This document shows, in pieces, positions 9,640 to 18,491 of a DNA stretch of 64,000 nucleotides; positions within the stretch are counted from its first letter, which is position 1, and the number at the start of each line of letters is the position of its first letter. Made by a program: the position numbers and the translations under genes. The stretch spans positions 310,001-374,000 of the forward strand of contig CAWGIG010000004.1 of NCBI GenBank assembly GCA_963822595.1, written 5' to 3'. The notes under the pieces were generated by a model. It had not been told where the DNA came from. It saw nothing but the letters and a program-made list of their open reading frames with translations, and made no database searches. The DNA is from CAVRUH01 sp963822595 (GTDB lineage: Bacteria > Chlamydiota > Chlamydiia > Chlamydiales > Waddliaceae).

Positions 9640-10638
9640 ATGACTGTCGAATGCATGAAAGAGCTTAATACTGAACAGAGAACCTTATTAGTCAGGCAAT
9701 TAAGGCTATGGGGAGATCTAAACACCGATGCGATTTTAGATCCTAATTGCAAGCGGTTTTCTATCCCCTCCATCGAGGGATTCATAGGCTATCGCACAGA
9801 GATGAATTGTGCTGTTGTCTTTGGAGATCCCGTATGCTCCTCAACGGATCAGTTACCATTAGTCGAAGCTTTTGAGAGCTATTGTAAAGAACAAGGGTGG
9901 GATGTTGTCTATACCATCGTATCAGAGAAATTTGCTAACGCTATGAGCAACAAACATCCACGTATCTTAATCCAATTTGGCAGTAAGGTCATCATAGATC
10001 CCGCGGAAAATCATTTAAAAAGAACCGGATCTAATGGTGTTCTTGTTCGCAAGAAAGTGAAACATGCAATCAAGGAAGGAATCGTTGTCAAAGAATATTT
10101 CGGCGGAGATCCCAGCATAGAAAATGCCATAGAAGAATTGGGTAAAACATGGTTAAGATCGCGACATGGGCCACAAATTTTTATCTCACATCTGAGTTTT
10201 TTTCACGATCGTGAAGGAAAAAGATGGTTTTATGCCAAACAAGGAGATCGTGTCATAGGGTTTTTAATATTAAATGAAATTCGTGCTCAATCCGGCTGGC
10301 TGCTTAACAATCTAATCTATTCAAAGGATTCCGGTCATGGCACTTCGGAATTACTTATTACTACAGCTTTAAATGCTTTACAGATGGAAGGATGCCGTTA
10401 TGCCTATGTCGGGCCTATAACTGCAAAAGAAATTGTAAGTATCGTTGGTATAGGCAAATTTCGATCCTGGTTGATTCGCGTGATATTTAAAGCAGCCGTA
10501 AAATTATTTCATTTAGATGGACAAAGAATTTTTTGGGAAAAATTTGAATTAAAATATGAACCTTCTTATCTCATATTCCAGAAAATCAATTACCGCACCA
10601 TCAAAGCGCTATTTCGCGCTTTAAATGTGGGTACCTAA
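9640..10638 (+). CDS. DUF2156 / phosphatidylglycerol lysyltransferase C-terminal domain protein
   Basis: The 332-aa product resembles the soluble GNAT-like domain found at the C-terminus of MprF-type aminoacyl-phosphatidylglycerol synthases and in stand-alone DUF2156 proteins. Signs are an early NCAVVFGDPVCS segment, FYAKQGDRVIGFLILNEI, and LLITTALNALQMEGCRYAYVGP, the paired GNAT lobes of that family. No flippase-like membrane segments are present, so it is the soluble form. ATG 9640 was chosen because GAGGA precedes it by a suitable distance; a TTG four codons upstream overlaps that site. It may transfer an aminoacyl or acyl group to a lipid or small molecule; the substrate is unknown. Confidence 0.72.
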   Translation: MTVECMKELNTEQRTLLVRQLRLWGDLNTDAILDPNCKRFSIPSIEGFIGYRTEMNCAVVFGDPVCSSTDQLPLVEAFESYCKEQGWDVVYTIVSEKFANAMSNKHPRILIQFGSKVIIDPAENHLKRTGSNGVLVRKKVKHAIKEGIVVKEYFGGDPSIENAIEELGKTWLRSRHGPQIFISHLSFFHDREGKRWFYAKQGDRVIGFLILNEIRAQSGWLLNNLIYSKDSGHGTSELLITTALNALQMEGCRYAYVGPITAKEIVSIVGIGKFRSWLIRVIFKAAVKLFHLDGQRIFWEKFELKYEPSYLIFQKINYRTIKALFRALNVGT

Positions 10639-10779
10639 TAAGCAAACTTAAATTCATTTACTTCCCTTGTTATGCAAACGTAATGTGTCTCCACAGTAAG
10701 CTATATTCGCTTGCTTAAGAAGGGAAGCGAACAACTTTTAATGAACAAGTAAAAAAGTCCAAGTCGTCCATTCGTTTTG

Positions 10780-11220
10780 TTAATTTTTGCGATTTAAAGC
10801 TGCAAACATATCAAAATCTGTATCCGATTCAGTAATTTCTATTTTTGAAAAAATTGTTATATGACGAGTGAATAGACTGGCGAAGAAGCCTCTTTGTTGT
10901 TGAACGTTCTTCAACGGAACGTAAATAGCTTGGGCATCTTCAACTGCATGCATTGTTTCACCAAAAGGATCGTAAGCATTTGTATAAGTAATGTGTGCGG
11001 TGACGTTGCAAGGTTCCGCAGAAAATTTTGCAGCCTTTAGCCTATTGATAACACAAGCATCACCTTGGACATAGCAAGCTTCAAGCCTATTGGCTGATGC
11101 TGCTTTTATAACCTCTAAGGCTGTTCTAAATTGTGCGCTACAATGTTGCTCAACTGCATTATCTCGGATTATAGTTGCTTCTGCAGCGTTTGTGCATGAT
11201 GATCCTACATTTAGATTCAT
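10780..11220 (-). CDS. Hypothetical protein, 146 aa
   Basis: I do not recognise a family. The protein has several Cys (C9, C27, C49, C57, C72) in the first half and no signal peptide. The second half contains beta-prone segments such as CNVTAHITYTNAYD and HITIFSKIEITESD. An AAGGA ribosome-binding site lies about 6 nt before the ATG. It lies 126 nt downstream of the BTB gene on the same strand, so the two may be co-transcribed or be independent accessory genes. Confidence 0.5.
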   Translation of the reverse strand: MNLNVGSSCTNAAEATIIRDNAVEQHCSAQFRTALEVIKAASANRLEACYVQGDACVINRLKAAKFSAEPCNVTAHITYTNAYDPFGETMHAVEDAQAIYVPLKNVQQQRGFFASLFTRHITIFSKIEITESDTDFDMFAALNRKN

Positions 11221-11346
11221 TTGTTTTTCCTTTATTTATTTTTTTACTTACGATCCCCTTACGAATGAGACCATTTCTGAAAATTTTGGACAAACGATAG
11301 GAAAATATCGAAATTGTGTCAATATGAAAATGAGAAACGATTTAGG

Positions 11347-12129
11347 TTACTCAGATATCGCAATATCGTCAGGTAGTCCATTCCTACGCATCAGCTTACG
11401 AACACGCATTTGCACTTGTGCATTGCAGAAATCCTTTAATCCAGGTAACAACCACAAATCAGCGAAATCGCTCAACAAATCCATTTCATAATTTGTAATG
11501 ATGTCATCGTTCAAAGACTGACAGTAAATGAATTTTAAAGCCAATTCAACAATACGTGGACGTTGGTCTTTGATTTCAATGAATCCATCATTAGTCTCTC
11601 TAAAATTATTCTTAAACATCACATGAAAGTACTCGCAACGGTTTCGTAAAATCGCCTTGTGTGCAGTAAAAGTGTTATTATCTACTTTAAATGTTATATC
11701 TGTGTTTTCTCCTTTTTTAGCACACTCCCAATCCCTTTGCAGCACTGTTTCTAAACTCTTCAGATAGTCGTCATCATGCTTCCTAACACGTTTACGGCAG
11801 CACGAAGTAAGATTTGTAAAACATCGGGCAGCAACGGACATTATCTTGGATGGCATTTCATTTTCATACAACTTTCTTGCTATCCAAAAGACCTCTCCTA
11901 CTGTATATGCGACAGAGAGGGCTCCGTGAAATGACCGTTCATCTTTAAAGTGCATTATTGTATTTATGCCGATTTGAGTGACCATGCCGCTGAAGGTCCA
12001 GAGAAAAGGCCTTACAAGAGTCCATGTGTCATCATCATGCCAGGCATGCTGAGGATGCGGTCTAAAATTAATGGCTAAATCGATTGCACCTACACACATT
12101 CCGCCAACAGATCCATTATAAATACTCAT
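11347..12129 (-). CDS. BTB/POZ-domain protein, candidate Cul3-adaptor effector
   Basis: The 260-aa protein carries a eukaryote-like BTB/POZ domain at about 141-245. The signature is TDITFKVDNNTFTAHKAIL (143-161), the aspartate plus 'F.AHK.iL' pattern of BTB domains, followed by CEYFHVMFKNNFRE and a hydrophobic helix (ELALKFIYC). The first 110 residues are different and contain moderately hydrophobic stretches and a CC motif, perhaps a membrane association region. In eukaryotes BTB proteins bridge Cul3 ubiquitin ligases to substrates. Bacterial copies are mostly found in amoeba-associated pathogens and chlamydiae. A GAGGT ribosome-binding site precedes the ATG. No Kelch or MATH partner domain is present. 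Confidence 0.8.
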   Translation of the reverse strand: MSIYNGSVGGMCVGAIDLAINFRPHPQHAWHDDDTWTLVRPFLWTFSGMVTQIGINTIMHFKDERSFHGALSVAYTVGEVFWIARKLYENEMPSKIMSVAARCFTNLTSCCRKRVRKHDDDYLKSLETVLQRDWECAKKGENTDITFKVDNNTFTAHKAILRNRCEYFHVMFKNNFRETNDGFIEIKDQRPRIVELALKFIYCQSLNDDIITNYEMDLLSDFADLWLLPGLKDFCNAQVQMRVRKLMRRNGLPDDIAISE

Positions 12130-12266
12130 GATTTACCTCGGTTTTTTCGATCATTATTTTCAAATATAGCTATCTGTCAACTTTTTTCTTACGGATCATA
12201 TCGTTGTATCGACAAGTAAATAAATTTTTGCTATATAAAACTTTCAAATAATCAAGAGAATAATCA

Positions 12267-13562
12267 ATGAAATCACTTTATCTTGCCATAGCTTGCGGAT
12301 TAATTTTCTCCTTCGAAGTTGCCTTAGCGACACCAAGCGTCGCTCCTTTTTATCAAGAGGCTGCTAAGATTAAACCGGAGGGTAAATTAGGACAAATCGT
12401 TTTAAAAGAACAGATCGCCACTCAAATCCCTCATGCAGATGCATGGAAAATTGCCTACATCTCTTCAGATGTAAACAACAAGCAGACTATTGCTACGGCG
12501 CTTGTTGTTGCCCCAAAAGGGGCCAGCGAGGATCGTCCAGTTATAGCTTGGGCGCATGGCACTACCGGAACAGCACAGAACAATGGTCCTTCACAAGAAG
12601 AAAACCCTGCAGTACCGCTAAACGAATACTTCTTGATCGGAGGTAACTCTTCCACTGACTATGGTTTACCTGCTGTTGTGAAGTTTATTGCTGCAGGCTA
12701 TATTGTTGTCGGTACAGACTACCAAGGTCTTGGCGGCGGAGGTCGTCATCAGTATGCCTTGGCTGTTACCAACGGCCGTGACGTCATTAACTCAGTCCGT
12801 GCTGTAAGCTCTGAAAAATTGGGGGGAGCCGGTAAAACTTCTGTAGCGTATGGCTGGTCACAGGGTGGAGGGGCTGTTCTTGCTATGGCTAGTGATCGCG
12901 ATTACATCGCACAAAAAGGGACAGCAGCGGATGATATCGTGTTCAAGGGTTTCGTAGCTTTAGCTCCGGATGATGTCGCTGTTAAACTCGGCGATAAGCC
13001 AATCGAGCAAGCTTCAGCAGATAAAATTATGAGCGAACTATCTGCTCAGTTCTCGACGGATATGCTGAACTTTACTCACTACACAATGAGCGTATGGGGA
13101 ACTCAAGCGGCCTACCCAGATCAACTTAAACTGACAGATATCTTTACCGATGAGGGTGCAGCGGTATTAGATGAAATCTATAGTAACAAAGGAATTCACG
13201 CTGCTGCGGATACAATTAGTTTCAACTTCGGCGCCAACTTTAAATCTCTGTTAAGACCGGTCCCAAAAAATACTATAGCCTGGGTTAAAGCATTTAAGAA
13301 TGGCTCAGTCGCTCCTGTAAATCCAGTTGCTCCAGTAATCATTTATTTCGGCTCTAAAGATACAACTGTACCCATCATTATGGGTGAGTTGTACCAGGAG
13401 CAGATGTGCAGGTCCGGTGCTCAAATTGAACGTGTTCAGTTACCCGGTGAACAGTCACACTTTACGACTCCAGGGGCTGCGGAGCCCTTATTTGTCCCAT
13501 GGATTGCGGATCGCTTAGCTGATAAGCCGCTGCAGAATCCTTGCGTGAATATTATCAAATGA
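12267..13562 (+). CDS. Secreted alpha/beta hydrolase, secretory-lipase-like
   Basis: The 431-aa protein starts with a clear signal peptide (about 1-21, cleavage after EVALA). The alpha/beta-hydrolase core shows an oxyanion-region motif AWAHGTTG (94-101), the nucleophile elbow GWSQGG with Ser198, an acidic residue in FGSKDTTVP and a late histidine in GEQSHFTTPG, which together form a plausible Ser-Asp-His triad. Length and pattern match secretory lipases (LIP family) and related esterases. It would act outside the cytoplasm on lipids or esters. A strong bidirectional hairpin follows the stop codon and separates it from the convergent neighbour. Confidence 0.82.
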   Translation: MKSLYLAIACGLIFSFEVALATPSVAPFYQEAAKIKPEGKLGQIVLKEQIATQIPHADAWKIAYISSDVNNKQTIATALVVAPKGASEDRPVIAWAHGTTGTAQNNGPSQEENPAVPLNEYFLIGGNSSTDYGLPAVVKFIAAGYIVVGTDYQGLGGGGRHQYALAVTNGRDVINSVRAVSSEKLGGAGKTSVAYGWSQGGGAVLAMASDRDYIAQKGTAADDIVFKGFVALAPDDVAVKLGDKPIEQASADKIMSELSAQFSTDMLNFTHYTMSVWGTQAAYPDQLKLTDIFTDEGAAVLDEIYSNKGIHAAADTISFNFGANFKSLLRPVPKNTIAWVKAFKNGSVAPVNPVAPVIIYFGSKDTTVPIIMGELYQEQMCRSGAQIERVQLPGEQSHFTTPGAAEPLFVPWIADRLADKPLQNPCVNIIK

Positions 13563-13571
13563 ATAAAAAAA

Positions 13572-13599
13572 GAAGCAACGACCTTTCGGTCGCTGCTTC
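13572..13599. terminator. Bidirectional intrinsic terminator
   Basis: GAAGCAACGACC, loop, GGTCGCTGCTTC: 11 paired bases with one mismatch, flanked by A-runs on the left and right that become U-runs on either transcript. It lies between the convergent genes ending at 13562 and 13615. Confidence 0.8.
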
Positions 13600-13614
13600 A
13601 AAAAATCGATTCAC

Positions 13615-14334
13615 TTAGTCTTTAAATTTAGCCATGAGGCTTTCTTTTACGAACTTGTAAATGACCGAAAGGGCTCCCACCGTACCTGCGCGTACTGTCG
13701 CGCCACGCAACAAGTGACGGGCTTGGACTTTGATCCCAGCCTGTCCGCAAGTGAGTATAGTATCAGCCGGATGCCCCACAAGACTACCGATAGCCCCGGT
13801 AATGAACGCTGAGGAGTAACCAACTGCCTTGTTATCCCCGAAATGCTCTTTCATAGCATCGCTAACAGGATCACTTATTCTGATCGCAAAAAGAAAGCTT
13901 GTTTCACGCGCAACGATCGCACCGGTTTGCTTTACAGTCAGTTTTTTCATTGACTCTTTCCATGAATACCCCATGGACTGTCCATTGAAAACAGCCAAGG
14001 AGGGAGCCGAAATGGCACCGACAATCAAGGCGCTCAAAACCATGGATGAAGTCTTGCTTTCTCCCGCGGGAAAATATTTACCTATCCCTTGTTCAATAGC
14101 AGTTTGGGCAACCACTTGGATAGCCAATATTGGAGAGGCTTTAACGCCTTTAATAACCGCTTCTTTAAAATTAAAGCGTGGCATCTCTAAACCCTTCTGA
14201 AGGGCACTTTTTCCCATAAATCCATAGAATACGGGAATAATGGCAGCACTTGCTGCCGCTGGTGGAATCAAATACGGGGCCAAAGTAGACCATACCGATT
14301 TTGATGCCTGTGAATTTTCAACAGACGTTGACAT
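13615..14334 (-). CDS. Membrane protein with possible mitochondrial-carrier (SLC25)-like repeats
   Basis: The 239-aa protein is small, basic and moderately hydrophobic, and appears to hold three related parts of about 60-75 residues. The third (about 174-232) is the clearest: GAIGSLVGHPADTI has the P-x-D motif after a hydrophobic helix, then LLRGATVRAG and IYKFVKE. This order resembles the carrier signature (PxD/E..., then 'l.rG...R', then 'iY...ke'). The second part (about 98-160) has GAISAPSLAVFNGQ, then GAIVARE. Against this, the P-x-D/E-x-x-K/R motif is incomplete, and carriers are usually about 300 aa. If right, it may be inserted in a host membrane; otherwise it is an unknown membrane protein. 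Confidence 0.4.
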   Translation of the reverse strand: MSTSVENSQASKSVWSTLAPYLIPPAAASAAIIPVFYGFMGKSALQKGLEMPRFNFKEAVIKGVKASPILAIQVVAQTAIEQGIGKYFPAGESKTSSMVLSALIVGAISAPSLAVFNGQSMGYSWKESMKKLTVKQTGAIVARETSFLFAIRISDPVSDAMKEHFGDNKAVGYSSAFITGAIGSLVGHPADTILTCGQAGIKVQARHLLRGATVRAGTVGALSVIYKFVKESLMAKFKD

Positions 14335-14405
14335 ATATAAATTCCTTATTTTGAATTTTAAATTTTTTGTTTATAGAATAGATGTATAGAGCTGGTTTAT
14401 TGTTT

Positions 14406-14422
14406 GTGTGCTGTTAGCACAC
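14406..14422. other. Perfect short palindrome upstream of the 13615-14334 gene
   Basis: GTGTGCT-GTT-AGCACAC is a perfect 7-bp inverted repeat with a 3-nt loop. It lies about 72 bp before the start of the membrane-protein gene on the minus strand and about 200 bp from the ATPase gene stop. It could be an operator; it has no U-run to make a convincing terminator. Confidence 0.35.
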
Positions 14423-14633
14423 TAGAATATTTGGAAGAGAAATTGAAAAGAAAATAGAGCACGGAGTCGCATTTGTGGAAAAGCAACCACGATTTGAAGC
14501 CGAATGAATGTTTGTTAACTTTTTTTTGTTCATAAACGTAAGTGTATCGTATTCAGCTAATTAATTGCAAATAAAAATTAATAAGTGAAAAAAAATTAGC
14601 GCACGGGGAGCTACAAGCCACATGCCTCACTCG

Positions 14634-15941
14634 CTAAACATAAGATAAAAGCCACTTCCAAGTAGGCTGAATGATAACCTCAAAGGATGTGCCATTTTTT
14701 TCTATCAATCGATGGTCTTCTTGATCCAAGGTAAGTATATAGCCTTTTTGCAGGTTGTGTTCTAACATGGCCTCAAGCAAACCCTCGACTTCCCTCTCAA
14801 AGGTTTCTTCGTTGGATAAGTTTGAACAAACTTGAATAGCTAAAATTATTTCAATTCCCTTCTTGATAATAAAGTCGCATTCTCTGAATTCTTTATGATA
14901 ATATATTTCGAATTTATGGCGTTTCAGTTCCGAATAGACTACATTCTCGAGAATACGCCCTAAATTCTGAGAAAAACTAAAGGAAATTGCTCCTGCCATT
15001 CCGACATCTACCATATATGTTTTCTTGTCGTAGCTATGCTGCGTCTTCAGTGAATAGTCAAAACGATGAATGATATCAAAAATATATGTTTCTTCTAGGT
15101 AGGAAATATAATCCGTAGCGGTTTGTTGATGAATACCTAAAAACTTGGAAATATTTCTATAGCTGTATATTTTTGAAATATTGGAAGCCAAATAAATCCC
15201 GAGGTCCTTTACTTTTGAAGCCATCACATCATGACGTGAAGCAATATCCTTGTAAATAAAGTCCTCGTAATAATTTTGGAGAAGTTCAGTCTTGTATGTC
15301 TCCCTAAGAACGACTGCAGGAAATGCACCGTACCTCAAAAATTCGGAAAATAAACGTTTGACATTCGCCTGTTTTTCTAATGAAAAAGGCAGATCTGTTG
15401 ACTCAAACTTTTTGAATGACAAAAACTCAAGAAACGAAAGAGGAGCTATTTTTATGGTTAGATTTCTTCCAGTTAATATCTCAGCATAATCTTTTTTGAT
15501 CAGTTTGGAATTTGAGCCGCTAATCCAGATTTGTTCTAGTTTCTTTCCGTCGTACATTTTTCTTATAAAATGCACCCATTCCTTGCAATTCTGAACTTCG
15601 TCAAGGATTAGGTAATCGATATTGGATCTTTCTAAAAAGCAGTAGTAAATTTCGGAAAGTGTATATTTCGACAGGACTTCATCTTGAAAATTGATGTATA
15701 GAACACGCTTTTTATTATCTAGGCCGGCTTTGATTACTTGATATAGTAATGTGCTTTTTCCGACGCGACGCGCTCCGATTAAAATCTTAATCTCTTCAAT
15801 TTCGAGATAGGATAAAATATTGTATTCTCTTTTCACCCCTAAAAGACTTAAAGGAAATTCCCCTTCGAACCAAGGATTCCATTCCAAAAGAGCCTGAAAA
15901 ATTTCTTCATTCATAGAATTCCTATATTTGAGTGATTGCAT
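14634..15941 (-). CDS. AAA-type ATPase with DUF4143-like C-terminal domain
   Basis: The 435-aa protein contains a Walker A motif GARRVGKST (56-64) and a Walker B motif in DYLILDEVQ, followed by a sensor segment IWISGSNSKLI. A winged-helix-like middle (FLGIHQQTATDYISYLEET) and a C-terminal nuclease-like part (YYHKEFRECDFII) complete the layout of the common bacterial ATPases with AAA_14 and DUF4143 domains. Cellular role is unknown; such genes are scattered, often laterally acquired accessory genes. It has no partner gene here. An internal ATG nine codons downstream could be the start. Confidence 0.82.
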   Translation of the reverse strand: MQSLKYRNSMNEEIFQALLEWNPWFEGEFPLSLLGVKREYNILSYLEIEEIKILIGARRVGKSTLLYQVIKAGLDNKKRVLYINFQDEVLSKYTLSEIYYCFLERSNIDYLILDEVQNCKEWVHFIRKMYDGKKLEQIWISGSNSKLIKKDYAEILTGRNLTIKIAPLSFLEFLSFKKFESTDLPFSLEKQANVKRLFSEFLRYGAFPAVVLRETYKTELLQNYYEDFIYKDIASRHDVMASKVKDLGIYLASNISKIYSYRNISKFLGIHQQTATDYISYLEETYIFDIIHRFDYSLKTQHSYDKKTYMVDVGMAGAISFSFSQNLGRILENVVYSELKRHKFEIYYHKEFRECDFIIKKGIEIILAIQVCSNLSNEETFEREVEGLLEAMLEHNLQKGYILTLDQEDHRLIEKNGTSFEVIIQPTWKWLLSYV

Positions 15942-16303
15942 TATAGCATTTATCTAAATAATGTCATAGTCTAATGTAGCATTTATTGTCAAATCTCTTA
16001 AAATTTAAAGAAAATAGGTCAAAATCAGGCCAAACTCTCAAGGAAAAAATTCTCGAGAAATGGGTATCATCCCCTCTTTCAAAGGTAAAAATAAGGTTTG
16101 CACTAACGGATGATCTGCGTCTACCGCATACTTTTATCGTTTTTTTTCTATTTTCCATATTGCAAATTCCTATATTGTAAAGGCACTAATTGTGCTGAGA
16201 TTCTTTATTTTAGGCCAGTTTTTTTCTACGAGAAACTGCCAAACTTGACCGAAAGATGGGAATTGTCTAATATCGATTTTTCCCAAATCCAAGGAGGAAA
16301 CCT
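15942..16303. other. Intergenic, no gene seen
   Basis: This 362-bp AT-rich stretch separates divergent genes. Open frames of about 64 codons exist on both strands but mirror each other and lack ribosome-binding sites, so they are not called. It must contain the promoters for the ATPase and propeller genes. A strong ribosome-binding site (AAGGAGGA) at its right end serves the 16304 gene. Confidence 0.5.
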
Positions 16304-17923
16304 ATGGAGCCTGTCAAAACCGGTGTATGGTCATCTTGCACAGTAAACGAATTTGTCAATAATTCTAACGTTTCATGTTTCATCAATGGTTCTATTTACA
16401 TCCTAAGTGACTTTTCAACATATGGTGAAAAGGCTCATCTTAGGGCATTAAGAATCTATAACACAAAATCCGGGGAATGGTCCATACTCCCCTACGAACA
16501 ATGGCGAAATATTGCTATTATAGGGAAAACATTATTATTTAAATATCGTCCAAAGAAAGAAAACAACCAATTGCTTTATGCATACAGTTTACAGCAAATG
16601 GATAAATCAAATTTTCAAGTACGGGTTCCTGATTGGGCCGTTCATCATGAAATGTCTATTGCGAACGGAAAAATTATAAATGTCTATTGGAGCCGACAGA
16701 AACTAGAGGTCTGGGATGACACAGGCCTTCTATTTCGATATAATCAATATCAAATTTCCCGAGAAACAAATAACAATATCCAATATGTTCATGAAAAAGG
16801 CATCATCTTCAATTTTAAAACGAAAAATAATTTTTTTATTGTAGATACCATTGATAAAACTTCTTTGGAATCCAATTGGGAACAGTTTGCTGTTGTAACC
16901 GGAGGTGAGTTTGTCGAAAGTACGGATGTAGCAAAAAAAAGAAAGCTGGAATTTTCTTTTCCAAAAAGAGACAGTATCGAAATACGCAACAAATTAATCT
17001 TTAACTTAAATGGACAACAAGTTTTCGATGAAGTTAAAGAATCTAATTTCGATGAAGTTTCCGATGAGGTTGCCATTTCCGCTTTTGTTGCCCATAGTAA
17101 GTCAATTGGAACCTTATATCAAATGAATGATTTACCAAACATATTAACGCACGAGGAGAAAAACTGGACCGCAATCTGGAGTCCGTTTTATCTAACTGTT
17201 CGCAATTCTGACAATTATGAAGTATTATTCAGTTCACGTTTCGGAAATAATTCCGATGTGATTGATAAAGTTTTTTTCGAAGGAGATACGGTTGGGGTGA
17301 TTGTCTATGAATGTAAGCGAAACCAGGTGGAATCAGGTTTTGACTACTGTAGCGGGCCAACGGATTATTTAATAGATGAAGAATTTCGAGAAAATTATCG
17401 AATTTTATATTTTGGGTTAGATGGTTCTTTATTGAAGCAAACAGAGCTAAAAGACACTAAAGAGTATCACGATCATAAACGTATGAGTGTTCAGTACCCG
17501 AGAATTATATCAGTGAAGGGAGGCTTAGTCGCAAAAGCCAGACCCGATAATAGTTTGACTTTCGAAAATCCCATTACAAAAGTTCTTCATACATTTCCCA
17601 ATTCCCCTTGTTTAGAGAGCAATAATCGATTCCTGATAACAAAAGATTTGACATGCTACAGTCTTTCAGAGGGGCAATCAAAGGTCTGTTCCATTCCTAA
17701 ACCTTGGTCATCTATAAACTTATTCGGCTCATATTTGGCGATAACCAGACCTACAAAAGAGGTCAACATCATTAATTTGGAAACAGGTTTAGTAGAGTTT
17801 GAGGCGCAAACTGAAGATGTTCCCGTGAAAATCTGTGGCTTCATGTATAAGAAATCTGAAGAAGATTTTCTTGCTGTGCAATATGACAGGTTTATAAAAA
17901 TATGGTATCGGGCTCATCCATAA
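16304..17923 (+). CDS. Beta-propeller-like protein without F-box
   Basis: The 539-aa protein has many short beta-strand repeats with aromatic and Asp/Gly turns (for example LRIYNTKSGEWSI, LEVWDDTGLLFRYN, FIKIWYRAHP at the end). These resemble the WD/Kelch-type blades in the F-box proteins at 18492, 46861 and 48364. The N-terminus lacks a recognisable F-box. There is no signal peptide. AAGGAGGA just before the ATG makes the start firm. Its stop overlaps the next gene's ATG by one base (TAATG), so translation is coupled. It probably binds a protein partner; function unknown. Confidence 0.62.
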   Translation: MEPVKTGVWSSCTVNEFVNNSNVSCFINGSIYILSDFSTYGEKAHLRALRIYNTKSGEWSILPYEQWRNIAIIGKTLLFKYRPKKENNQLLYAYSLQQMDKSNFQVRVPDWAVHHEMSIANGKIINVYWSRQKLEVWDDTGLLFRYNQYQISRETNNNIQYVHEKGIIFNFKTKNNFFIVDTIDKTSLESNWEQFAVVTGGEFVESTDVAKKRKLEFSFPKRDSIEIRNKLIFNLNGQQVFDEVKESNFDEVSDEVAISAFVAHSKSIGTLYQMNDLPNILTHEEKNWTAIWSPFYLTVRNSDNYEVLFSSRFGNNSDVIDKVFFEGDTVGVIVYECKRNQVESGFDYCSGPTDYLIDEEFRENYRILYFGLDGSLLKQTELKDTKEYHDHKRMSVQYPRIISVKGGLVAKARPDNSLTFENPITKVLHTFPNSPCLESNNRFLITKDLTCYSLSEGQSKVCSIPKPWSSINLFGSYLAITRPTKEVNIINLETGLVEFEAQTEDVPVKICGFMYKKSEEDFLAVQYDRFIKIWYRAHP

Positions 17924-18480
17924 TGATTAAAGCGATATTAATTCATGGCAATGGCGGAGGCTCGCCAACGGACAATTGGTTCCCTTATCTCAAAACGGAA
18001 CTAGAAAAAATAGGTATCAAAACAGAAGCGCCTCAATTTCCGGATCCGTTCTTAGCAAGAGCCTCCTATTGGCTCCCCTTCCTTAAAGACACCCTCAAGG
18101 CCGATGCCAATACTATTATTATTGGGCATTCATCCGGAGCCATTGCTGCAATGAGATATGCTGAGAAGAATCAACTTTTAGGATCTGTCTTAGTGGGATC
18201 CTATCATACCGATTTGGGAATTGAAAACGAAAAAATAAGCGGTTATTTCGACACTCCCTGGGATTGGAATGCAATAAAGCAGAATCAAAAATGGATCATT
18301 CAATTTGCCGCGATAAATGATCCGTGGATCCCTATTGCAGAAGCGCGCCTTGTTCATGAAAAACTTAACACGGATTATCATGAATCGCCTGATCAGGGAC
18401 ATTTTGGAGGCGATTATTACAAGAAAACGTTTCCCGAAGCATTAGAAGCTATTAAATCCAAGATCTCTGAAGTGAGGTGA
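17923..18480 (+). CDS. Small serine hydrolase, RBBP9/YdeN-like alpha/beta hydrolase
   Basis: The 185-aa protein opens with IKAILIHGNGG, the first beta strand and HGxGG oxyanion loop of the family. It continues with the nucleophile elbow IIGHSSGAIAA (GHSxG) and ends with a late His in DQGHFGG; an Asp in AINDPWIP completes the likely triad. Length matches RBBP9/YdeN proteins. ATG 17923 was chosen because it aligns with the domain start and overlaps the upstream stop; a GTG-like start seven codons earlier would add residues outside the fold. Substrate unknown. It is coupled to the beta-propeller gene. Confidence 0.85.
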   Translation: MIKAILIHGNGGGSPTDNWFPYLKTELEKIGIKTEAPQFPDPFLARASYWLPFLKDTLKADANTIIIGHSSGAIAAMRYAEKNQLLGSVLVGSYHTDLGIENEKISGYFDTPWDWNAIKQNQKWIIQFAAINDPWIPIAEARLVHEKLNTDYHESPDQGHFGGDYYKKTFPEALEAIKSKISEVR

Positions 18481-18491
18481 GGCCTATAAGT

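Noticed and set aside
15964..16180. Mirrored open frames of 64 codons on both strands
   Set aside because: Neither has a ribosome-binding site or recognisable protein; they are shadows in an AT-rich intergenic region.
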